Part shown: one piece after another, positions 6,818 to 12,172 of the stretch | Layout of the letters: each line of letters opens with the position of its first letter | Position numbering within the stretch: position 1 is the first letter of the stretch | Source of the DNA: WSXY01 sp038325105 | GTDB lineage: Bacteria; Actinomycetota; Coriobacteriia; Anaerosomatales; Anaerosomataceae | Reading direction: 5' to 3' | Length of the DNA stretch: 12,172 nt | Assembly (NCBI GenBank): GCA_038325105.1 | Contig: JBBQIR010000065.1 | Coordinates: 1-12,172, forward strand | Position numbers and translations under genes: made by a program | Notes under the pieces: generated by a model | The model's database searches: none | Seen by the model: only the letters and a program-made list of their open reading frames with translations | What the model was told of the DNA's origin: nothing

Positions 6818-8212
6818 TTAGGGTTTGGCCGCCGCCGCTGCTGCGGCTGCTTTCCAGTCCTTGCCGACGACCACGAGCACGTCGGTTGTGAACTCGTACA
6901 TTCCCCCGCTTGCGATGACGCTGCCTGTCGGGAGTTTGGATGCGACCAGGTCGGCCGACGCCTTCTGCGCATCATCCTTGTACACGATGAGCGTCTTGTC
7001 GTAGACGAACTGGTTCGCGTTGCCAACCTCCGGCACGGGGAATCCTGCCGCTTTGAGGATTGTCGACGCGGAGAGGGCAACGCCCTCCTGGCCGGCACCG
7101 TTGCGAACGGTCACCGTTACGCTCGAGGGCTGCACGGTGGCTTCGACCGATGCGGCCGCATCGAACGGCTGGCCTGCGCTGAACGCAGTGACAAGGCGAA
7201 GTTTCTCTTCCTCGTCAGTCCACACGTACGGGGACTTCCACGTTCCGGTGATCGTCGCGGTCTGGATGGTTTTGCTGTCGATGCCTTTCATCGCCATGAC
7301 GATGTCGAGCATTTCACTAACGCTCAGGTCAGTCGTTGTGTACTTCGCGATCTCTGTCGCAATCGCAGGCAGTTTCGGCAGATTCTCGAGTTTTGATGAC
7401 TGTGCAGCGACCGCCTTGAAGAACGCCTGCTGGTGACGCATACGAGTGAAATCAGCGTCCGGAAACGCGCGACTGCGGACATAGGTGAGCGCAAACTCGC
7501 CCGTCAGCAACTGGTAGCCTGGCTCGATGTGCTTCGCGCGAGGGTTTGGGCTGTGACTGGCGGCCTTCCAGTCGTCGATCTCCGTATCGACATCGATCCA
7601 CACACCGCCGAGGGCGTCGACGGCCTTCTGGAAGCCCAGGAAGTTGACCTCCATGTAGTGGTTGATCTTGATGTCGAGGAAACCCTCGACGGTCTTGATC
7701 ATGAGCGCAGGACCGCCCTCGGCACCGCCAAGGAAGTTCGCGGCGTTGATTTTGTCGGTGCCATGGCCCGGGATCTCAACTCGCGTGTCACGCGGAATCG
7801 ACAGCAGCCAGACCTGCTTGGTCTGCGGGTCGATTCGCGCCACGATGATCGTGTCGGCTCGCGCCGCCTCTTCCTTTGGTCGGGCGTCGCTTCCCATCAG
7901 GAGGATTGTGAACGGCTGCTTGGGAACCGGCTTCGTAAGGGCAGCAACAGTCTGTTCGCTCGAGCCAAAGCCTGCCCGGATCGTCTTGTCGATGCTGCGC
8001 ACGGTGAAGTACGCGTACGCAGCCGCACTGACGGCGAGTACGGCAACGACAACCGCGACGACCAGCAGCGCACGCTTGATCGTGCGCTTCCGGTTCTCCT
8101 TATGTGCGCGCAAGCGGGGCGAGCGTTCGACCACGCTGCCCGTGCTAGGTCCCCTGCCCGGTGGCGCTACTTTCGTGCGGCTGCGAGTGCGCGGCGTGTA
8201 GTGCTTTCCCAT
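6818..8212 (-). CDS. LytR-CpsA-Psr (LCP) family glycopolymer ligase with LytR_C domain
   Basis: Predicted membrane-anchored phosphotransferase that moves a lipid-pyrophosphate-linked glycan onto peptidoglycan or a similar acceptor outside the membrane. The 464-residue protein has a basic cytoplasmic tail (1-47), one transmembrane helix (about 48-70) and an LCP domain (about 101-270). Conserved LCP residues are visible: Asp109/Arg111 in GSDARP, Arg118/Asp120 in RADTIIVARID, Arg141/Arg144 and Lys154 in SIPRDTRV...DKINAAN, Arg246/Arg248 in YVRSR, and DFTRMRHQQ (254-262). A LytR_C domain follows (about 363-450, beginning VTVTVRNGAGQEGVA), then an eight-alanine tract and a Lys-Pro end (6821-6850). 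The start at 8212 is set by AGAGGAAG; an in-frame ATG at 8230 lies upstream. It is 27 bp downstream of the wbpE-like gene and is probably the last gene of that operon, which suggests its substrate is the polymer made here. Confidence 0.93.
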   Translation of the reverse strand: MGKHYTPRTRSRTKVAPPGRGPSTGSVVERSPRLRAHKENRKRTIKRALLVVAVVVAVLAVSAAAYAYFTVRSIDKTIRAGFGSSEQTVAALTKPVPKQPFTILLMGSDARPKEEAARADTIIVARIDPQTKQVWLLSIPRDTRVEIPGHGTDKINAANFLGGAEGGPALMIKTVEGFLDIKINHYMEVNFLGFQKAVDALGGVWIDVDTEIDDWKAASHSPNPRAKHIEPGYQLLTGEFALTYVRSRAFPDADFTRMRHQQAFFKAVAAQSSKLENLPKLPAIATEIAKYTTTDLSVSEMLDIVMAMKGIDSKTIQTATITGTWKSPYVWTDEEEKLRLVTAFSAGQPFDAAASVEATVQPSSVTVTVRNGAGQEGVALSASTILKAAGFPVPEVGNANQFVYDKTLIVYKDDAQKASADLVASKLPTGSVIASGGMYEFTTDVLVVVGKDWKAAAAAAAAKP

Positions 8213-8216
8213 TTCA

Positions 8217-8224
8217 CTTCCTCT
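8217..8224 (-). promoter_or_regulatory. Ribosome binding site of the LCP gene
   Basis: AGAGGAAG on the minus strand, 4 nt before ATG at 8212, within the 27-bp gap after the aminotransferase. It favours 8212 over the in-frame ATG at 8230, which would lie upstream of this site. Confidence 0.75.
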
Positions 8225-8239
8225 ACGCATATGCCCCTG

Positions 8240-9346
8240 TCAGGCAAGCGCATCTTTGATGACGCGAACGATTTCATCCTGCTGGGCGCGCGTGATACCG
8301 GGGAAGCACGGCAACGCAAAGGTGCTGTTGTCGCACGACTCGACCACGGGCAGAGAGGGCTTCCCGAAGCCTTCCACGGAGTCGAAACACTCCTGCTCGT
8401 GGAGCGCGAGCGGGTAGTAGAGCGCGGTGCCGATGCCAGCCGCCTGCATGGCCGCCATGATGGCTTCGGCACGCGCGGATTTCACGATGTAGAGGTGGTA
8501 GACGGGAACGCCATAGTCGCGCACAACCGGCAGCGAGAGATCGTCGATCCCGGCGAGCAGCTCGTCGTATACGGCCGCGGCTGCGCGGCGCTCGGCGTTC
8601 CACGTGTCGAGATGCGGCAGTTTCACCAAGAGAATCGCGGCCTGCAGTGCGTCGAGGCGCGAGTTGGCACCGAACGCATCGTGATAATACTTGCGGCTCG
8701 ACCCATGGTTGGCGAACTTGCGGCATGCATCGGCGATGGCCTTGTCATCGGTCGTGACGATACCGCCGTCGCCTGCACAGCCGAGGTTCTTGCTCGGGAA
8801 GAACGAGAACGCGGCCGCATCGGCGAGCGAACCGGCCATGCGACCCTTGTAGGTCGCGCCGATTGCCTGGCACGCATCCTCGATGACCTTCAGGCCGTGC
8901 CGCTTCGCGATGTCGTTCACGACATCCATGTCGACGCACTGCCCGAAGATGTGTACCGGCATGATCGCCTTGGTGCGGTCGGTGATGGCCGCTTCGAGCG
9001 ACGTGAGATCCATGTTGTAGGTACCGGGCTCGATGTCGACAAAAACAGGCTTGGCGCCGAGGTGAACGATGGCCTCGACCGTGGCAAAGAACGTGAACGG
9101 AGTCGTGATGACCTCGTCGCCCTTGCCAATGCCCATAGCAGCGAGGATGAGGAACAGTGCGTCCGTGCCGTTCCCGCAGGCAACTGCATAGGTGGTGCCG
9201 CAGTAGTCGGCGATAGCTTGCTCGAGCGCCGCGACCTTCGGACCACCGATGAACGACGCGTTTGACATGACATCGCCGATTGCAGCGTCGAGTTCAGTCT
9301 GCAAGCTACGGTACTGTGCCTTCAGGTCAAGCAGGGGTACGCCCAT
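8240..9346 (-). CDS. wbpE: DegT/DnrJ/EryC1/StrS aminotransferase, WbpE-like
   Basis: PLP-dependent sugar aminotransferase. By family and context it would convert UDP-2-acetamido-3-keto-glucuronate to the 3-amino sugar using L-glutamate, the third step to UDP-GlcNAc3NAcA. The 368-residue protein is of normal length. It has PLLDLKAQY (4-12), GNGTDAL (58-64, phosphate contact), TTPFTFFAT (81-89), PVHIFGQCVDM (130-140), IEDACQAIGATYKG (155-168, with Asp157 placed for the pyridine nitrogen) and SFFPSKNLGCAGDGG (181-195), where Lys186 is the expected Schiff-base lysine. HNSRLD-type sequence follows as GANSRLDALQAA. ATG at 9346 has AGGAG upstream. It follows the wbpD-like gene after 95 bp; that gap has a 6-bp inverted repeat (9400-9405/9425-9430) without a T run. 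Family members act on several 3- or 4-keto sugars, so the substrate call rests on the neighbours. Confidence 0.88.
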   Translation of the reverse strand: MGVPLLDLKAQYRSLQTELDAAIGDVMSNASFIGGPKVAALEQAIADYCGTTYAVACGNGTDALFLILAAMGIGKGDEVITTPFTFFATVEAIVHLGAKPVFVDIEPGTYNMDLTSLEAAITDRTKAIMPVHIFGQCVDMDVVNDIAKRHGLKVIEDACQAIGATYKGRMAGSLADAAAFSFFPSKNLGCAGDGGIVTTDDKAIADACRKFANHGSSRKYYHDAFGANSRLDALQAAILLVKLPHLDTWNAERRAAAAVYDELLAGIDDLSLPVVRDYGVPVYHLYIVKSARAEAIMAAMQAAGIGTALYYPLALHEQECFDSVEGFGKPSLPVVESCDNSTFALPCFPGITRAQQDEIVRVIKDALA

Positions 9347-9355
9347 GGAGTCCAG

Positions 9356-9360
9356 CTCCT
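9356..9360 (-). promoter_or_regulatory. Ribosome binding site of the wbpE-like gene
   Basis: AGGAG on the minus strand, 9 nt before ATG at 9346. The spacing is slightly long but no closer site exists. Confidence 0.65.
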
Positions 9361-9441
9361 CATCGTCTCGAAAGTGATTCCGACTATTCTCGCATTCAGC
9401 GGTCGTCGCGTCTTGATAACAGTGCGACCGTCACGCTGCCG

Positions 9442-10182
9442 TTACTGGTTCTCCAGAAGTTCTTCCTCGGGCACGCTCTTGACGGCGCGCGCGGGCGTCC
9501 CCATCACAAGTGTGTGCGCGGGGACATCGCGGGTCACGATAGAGGCAGTCGCAACGAACGCATCCTCGCCGATTTCGATGCCGGGGAGGATGTGAGCGCC
9601 GCCGCCGACACGGGCACCGCGCCTGATGGTGCAGCCGCGCATCTCCGTCAGCCGCTTCTCGGTGCGTCCCATGTAGTTGTCATTAGTGGTGACAACCATA
9701 GGGGCGATGAAGACGTCTTCCTCGATGGTGACGTACGCGGTCACGTACGCGCCCGACTGGATGCGCGTGCGGCTGCCGATCGTGGTGTCGTTCTCGACGG
9801 TCACGTTGCGGCCGACCACGACGTTGTCACCGATGGTGCACCGTTCGCGGACGCCGGCGCCGTCGGCGATGACGCAGTCCTTGCCGAAGGTCGAGCCGGC
9901 CATGACGACCGCATTGCTGCCGACTGCGCAACCCGCGCCGAGCACGACGCCCGGCAACACGCCCGCCTTTGCGGTCGAGCCCTTGGCGAGCTTTGGACGC
10001 TTACCGACGATCGCGCCGTCGGCGACGTACACGCCGTCACCGAGCACACTGCCGGCGCAGATGCGCACGAACGAACCAACCGTCACGTCGTTGCCGATGA
10101 CGACATCTTCGTCGATGACGCAGAACGGTGCGGGCGTGAAGTTCTCGCCAACGGTGGCGCTCGGATGAACGTATGCGCTCAT
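9442..10182 (-). CDS. wbpD: Hexapeptide-repeat (LbH) N-acetyltransferase, WbpD-like
   Basis: Predicted cytoplasmic acetyl-CoA-dependent acetyltransferase. By context it would acetylate the 3-amino group of UDP-GlcNAc3NA to give UDP-GlcNAc3NAcA. The 246-residue protein is almost entirely left-handed beta-helix repeats with [LIV]-G-x4 periodicity (for example VIGNDVTVG, 28-36; TIGDNVVVGRNVTV, 116-129). It starts MSAYVHPSATVG, like WbpD/WlbB, and ends with the usual acetyltransferase cap VPAHTLVMGTPARAV (220-234). TTNDNYMGR (165-173) occupies the position of the FTN..PR substrate loop of WbpD. It is about 55 residues longer than typical WbpD (about 190), the extra repeats lying before residue 110. 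ATG at 10182 has AGGGGG upstream and lies one base after the wbpB-like stop; the frame is open further upstream into that gene. Other sugar O- or N-acetyltransferases are possible on sequence alone. Confidence 0.8.
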   Translation of the reverse strand: MSAYVHPSATVGENFTPAPFCVIDEDVVIGNDVTVGSFVRICAGSVLGDGVYVADGAIVGKRPKLAKGSTAKAGVLPGVVLGAGCAVGSNAVVMAGSTFGKDCVIADGAGVRERCTIGDNVVVGRNVTVENDTTIGSRTRIQSGAYVTAYVTIEEDVFIAPMVVTTNDNYMGRTEKRLTEMRGCTIRRGARVGGGAHILPGIEIGEDAFVATASIVTRDVPAHTLVMGTPARAVKSVPEEELLENQ

Positions 10183-10183
10183 G

Positions 10184-11212
10184 TCAGACCCCCTGTGCGA
10201 TCGCCGCAGGCGCGCCGCCGGCAGCCATGGATATGTCGACGGCCTCAAGCACCCGAACGACATTCAGCCCGTCCCGGCCGTCACTTCGAGGTGTGCTGCC
10301 ATCGCTGCAACAGTCGAGGAAGTGCTGGACTTCTATACCAAGCGGCTCCTTCATCGGGACCCACGGAACGGTGATATCACCGAAGCGCAATGTAAGGTCT
10401 TCGCCGTACGACAGCGCTGCCTCGGGCGCTCCGACACCGCGGTCATAGATCCAGATCTTCTCGGTCGCTTGCATGTCATCGAAGACGAGCATCTTCTTGG
10501 TGCCCACGACCGTGAACTTGCGCGACTTGTGCGGGTCGAGCCAGCTGACGTGGATGTTCGCCATCTTGCCGCTTGGGAAGTGCAGGTTGGCAAAGACGGT
10601 GTCCTGGACGCCCGGCGTAACGTACGCGGCGCCGTTTGCCGAGACGAAGTCCGGTGCCTCGCCCAGCACGTACAAGACGATCGACACGTCGTGGGGCGCG
10701 AGGGACCAGAACGCGTTTTCCTCGGTACGGACCTTTCCGAGGTTGAGGCGCTGCATGTAGACGTAGAGGACATCGCCCAGGTCGCCCGAGGCGATGTACT
10801 CCTTGATCCAGTTGATCGCCGAGTGGTACTCCATGAGATGACCGACGAAGAGAACGACGCCCTTCTCATCGGCCATACGAACGAGCGTCTCGGAGTCCGC
10901 GCTCTTGAGCGTGAGCGGCTTCTCGACATAGCAGTGCTTCCCCGCCTCGATGACGCGCTTCGCGATCGCAAAGTGGCTGGGAGCAGACGTGGAGATGACC
11001 ACTGCGTCGAGCGCGTAGGCGTCGGAGAGGAGCACCTCGAGGTCGGTCGTGGTCTCGACATAAGGGTAGAGCGCGCTGAGTTTGTCGAGGTTCGATTGCG
11101 AAAGGTCACACGCGACAACGATCTGAGCGTCGCCGAGCTTGTCGAGATTGCGAACGAGGTTGGGACCCCAGTACCCGAATCCTACGACGCCGATACGCAC
11201 GGGTTTCGTCAT
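10184..11212 (-). CDS. wbpB: Gfo/Idh/MocA-family NAD-dependent sugar dehydrogenase, WbpB-like
   Basis: Predicted cytoplasmic oxidoreductase that would oxidise C3 of UDP-GlcNAcA, step two of the UDP-GlcNAc3NAcA pathway. The 342-residue protein has an N-terminal Rossmann fold (GVVGFGYWGPNLVRN, 8-22; acidic CDLS near 35-38), the dinucleotide/substrate motif YVEKPLTLK (95-103) with Lys98, and a C-terminal sheet domain beginning about residue 122. WSLAPHDVSI (169-178) carries His174, the usual Gfo/Idh/MocA catalytic histidine with Asp175. GFGYWGPNL and APHD are typical of the WbpB/WlbA branch. In P. aeruginosa, WbpB and WbpE act as a coupled pair in which WbpB re-oxidises its NADH with 2-oxoglutarate. 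ATG at 11212 is one base after the upstream stop (TAGCATG), with only a weak, distant AAGGTGG. The downstream gene starts one base after its own stop. Confidence 0.88.
   Translation of the reverse strand: MTKPVRIGVVGFGYWGPNLVRNLDKLGDAQIVVACDLSQSNLDKLSALYPYVETTTDLEVLLSDAYALDAVVISTSAPSHFAIAKRVIEAGKHCYVEKPLTLKSADSETLVRMADEKGVVLFVGHLMEYHSAINWIKEYIASGDLGDVLYVYMQRLNLGKVRTEENAFWSLAPHDVSIVLYVLGEAPDFVSANGAAYVTPGVQDTVFANLHFPSGKMANIHVSWLDPHKSRKFTVVGTKKMLVFDDMQATEKIWIYDRGVGAPEAALSYGEDLTLRFGDITVPWVPMKEPLGIEVQHFLDCCSDGSTPRSDGRDGLNVVRVLEAVDISMAAGGAPAAIAQGV
10189..10194 (-). promoter_or_regulatory. Ribosome binding site of the wbpD-like gene, inside the wbpB-like gene
   Basis: AGGGGG on the minus strand, 6 nt before ATG at 10182, located within the last codons of the upstream gene. 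It decides the start and implies that ribosomes ending the upstream gene could reinitiate here. Confidence 0.7.
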
Positions 11213-11213
11213 G

Positions 11214-12172
11214 CTAGAGACGCACCACCTTGTCGCTGTCGAACGCCTTCAGGGCGTTCCGAGTGTCCAGAATGAGCTGTGCCGAGTCAACCACGAGCTG
11301 GTAGTCGACACGGCTGTGATCGGTCACGACGAGAACTGCGTCAGCTGCTGCGACCTCCCCCGCGGTCAGGGGCACAAGGGAGATGCTCTTGCCGTCGACG
11401 ATGAACTCGTTCACGTACGGATCGTGGTAGACGACGTCAGCGTCCTTGTCGCCGAGGAGTGACGCGATCTTGATCGCCGGAGACTCCCGCATGTCGTCGA
11501 TGTTCGCCTTGTACGCAACGCCGAGCATGAGGATCCGCGAACCCGCAAGCGACTTACGCTGCGTATTGAGCGCATTCATGAGGCGCTGGACGACGTAGTA
11601 TGGCATGGTCTCGTTCGTCTTCCCGGCGAGCTCGATGAACTCGGTGTGCATGTCGAACTGACGCGCCTTCCACGAGAGGTAGAAGGGGTCGATTGGGATG
11701 CAGTGACCACCGAGACCCGGTCCGGGGTAAAACGGCATGAAGCCGAACGGCTTGGTCTTAGCCGCGTCGACCACTTCCCAGATGTTGATGCCCATGCGCT
11801 CGCTCACGAGCAAGAGCTCGTTGATGAGCGCGATGTTCACGCAGCGGAAGATGTTCTCGAGAAGCTTGCTCATCTCGGCAGCACGAGTGGATGAGACCGG
11901 GACGATGGTATCGATGAACCGCTGGTAGAACGCGACCGCAACGTCGGTGCACTCTTTGGTGACGCCGCCGACGACCTTGGGGGTGTTCCTGGTCTGGTAG
12001 ACGGGGTTGCCGGGGTCGACACGCTCGGGCGAAAACGCGAGGTAGAGGTCGGTGCCTACCTTGAGGCCCCCGGCTTCAAGGATCGGCTGGACGACCTCCT
12101 CGGTGGTACCGGGGTAGGTGGTCGATTCCAGCGTGACGAGCATCTCCGGATGGAGGTAGGGCGTTATCTGAC
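11214..12172 (-). CDS. wbpA: Nucleotide-sugar 6-dehydrogenase, WbpA-like (5' end outside window)
   Basis: C-terminal 319 residues of a UDP-HexNAc 6-dehydrogenase; the reading frame runs off the right edge (first readable residues QITPYLHPEM), so the Rossmann NAD domain is missing from view. It would oxidise UDP-GlcNAc to UDP-GlcNAcA with NAD+. Visible motifs are LESTTYPGTTEEVV, the FSPERVDPGN loop (FSPER is typical of UDP-HexNAc rather than UDP-glucose dehydrogenases), KLLENIFRCVNIALINE, and the catalytic FYPGPGLGGHCIPIDPFY with the Cys codon at 11700-11702. The C-terminal UDP-binding domain has LGVAYKANIDDMRESPA and ends KVVRL. The nearest alternatives are WecC (UDP-ManNAc) and WbpO/TviB types; adjacency to wbpB-, wbpD- and wbpE-like genes favours WbpA. 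It is the first visible gene of the operon, whose promoter lies outside the window. Confidence 0.9.
   Translation of the reverse strand, partial: QITPYLHPEMLVTLESTTYPGTTEEVVQPILEAGGLKVGTDLYLAFSPERVDPGNPVYQTRNTPKVVGGVTKECTDVAVAFYQRFIDTIVPVSSTRAAEMSKLLENIFRCVNIALINELLLVSERMGINIWEVVDAAKTKPFGFMPFYPGPGLGGHCIPIDPFYLSWKARQFDMHTEFIELAGKTNETMPYYVVQRLMNALNTQRKSLAGSRILMLGVAYKANIDDMRESPAIKIASLLGDKDADVVYHDPYVNEFIVDGKSISLVPLTAGEVAAADAVLVVTDHSRVDYQLVVDSAQLILDTRNALKAFDSDKVVRL

Noticed and set aside
7433..9265. 610-codon open frame on the plus strand
   Set aside because: It lies opposite the LCP and WbpE-like genes, both of which have intact catalytic motifs and ribosome binding sites. Its translation is rich in Arg, Asp, Val and His with no recognisable domain, as expected for an antisense frame in GC-rich DNA.
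9400..9430. Inverted repeat CGGTCG/CGACCG in the wbpD-wbpE gap as a terminator
   Set aside because: The stem is only 6 bp with a 19-nt loop and there is no T tract on the transcribed strand; the genes on either side belong to the same pathway.
9280..11275. Two 364-codon open frames on the plus strand (9280-10374 and 10181-11275)
   Set aside because: They are antisense to the WbpD-like and WbpB-like genes and show low-complexity composition without motifs.

Overview
The window is a surface-polysaccharide (cell-wall or capsular glycan) biosynthesis locus from a GC-rich bacterium. The only protein that points to a lineage is an LCP (LytR-CpsA-Psr) ligase with a C-terminal LytR_C domain, an architecture typical of Actinomycetota. 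One or two genes also look leaderless (a -10 hexamer 6-7 nt before ATG, no Shine-Dalgarno), which is common in that phylum. Assignment to Actinomycetota is an inference; the genus cannot be read from the sequence.

Layout. (1) 63-4092, minus strand, read right to left: two GT4-type glycosyltransferases and then a 14-helix Wzx-like flippase. (2) 4093-4267: a 175-bp divergent intergenic region with candidate promoters for both directions and an imperfect inverted repeat. (3) 4268-6816, plus strand: a two-gene unit, UDP-glucose 6-dehydrogenase (ugd) and a WbuB/WcaI-like glycosyltransferase with a GTG start. (4) 6818-12172, minus strand, read right to left: a tight run resembling wbpA (5' end outside the window), wbpB, wbpD and wbpE, then the LCP ligase. 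The LCP gene and the plus-strand glycosyltransferase converge with one base between their stop codons.

How the genes work together. By homology to the Pseudomonas/Bordetella Wbp/Wlb pathway, WbpA oxidises UDP-GlcNAc to UDP-GlcNAcA. WbpB oxidises C3, WbpE transaminates it, and WbpD acetylates the new amine, giving UDP-2,3-diacetamido-2,3-dideoxy-D-glucuronic acid. Ugd would supply UDP-glucuronic acid. The three glycosyltransferases would assemble a repeat unit on a lipid carrier, the flippase would export it, and the LCP protein would join the finished polymer to peptidoglycan or another acceptor. No initiating sugar-phosphate transferase, polymerase or WbpI-type 2-epimerase is present, so the locus continues beyond the window.

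No tRNA, rRNA, CRISPR array, transposase or convincing intrinsic terminator was seen. The most interesting points are the diacetamido-uronate pathway placed directly upstream of an LCP ligase, the enlarged WbpD-like acetyltransferase, and the predicted leaderless starts.
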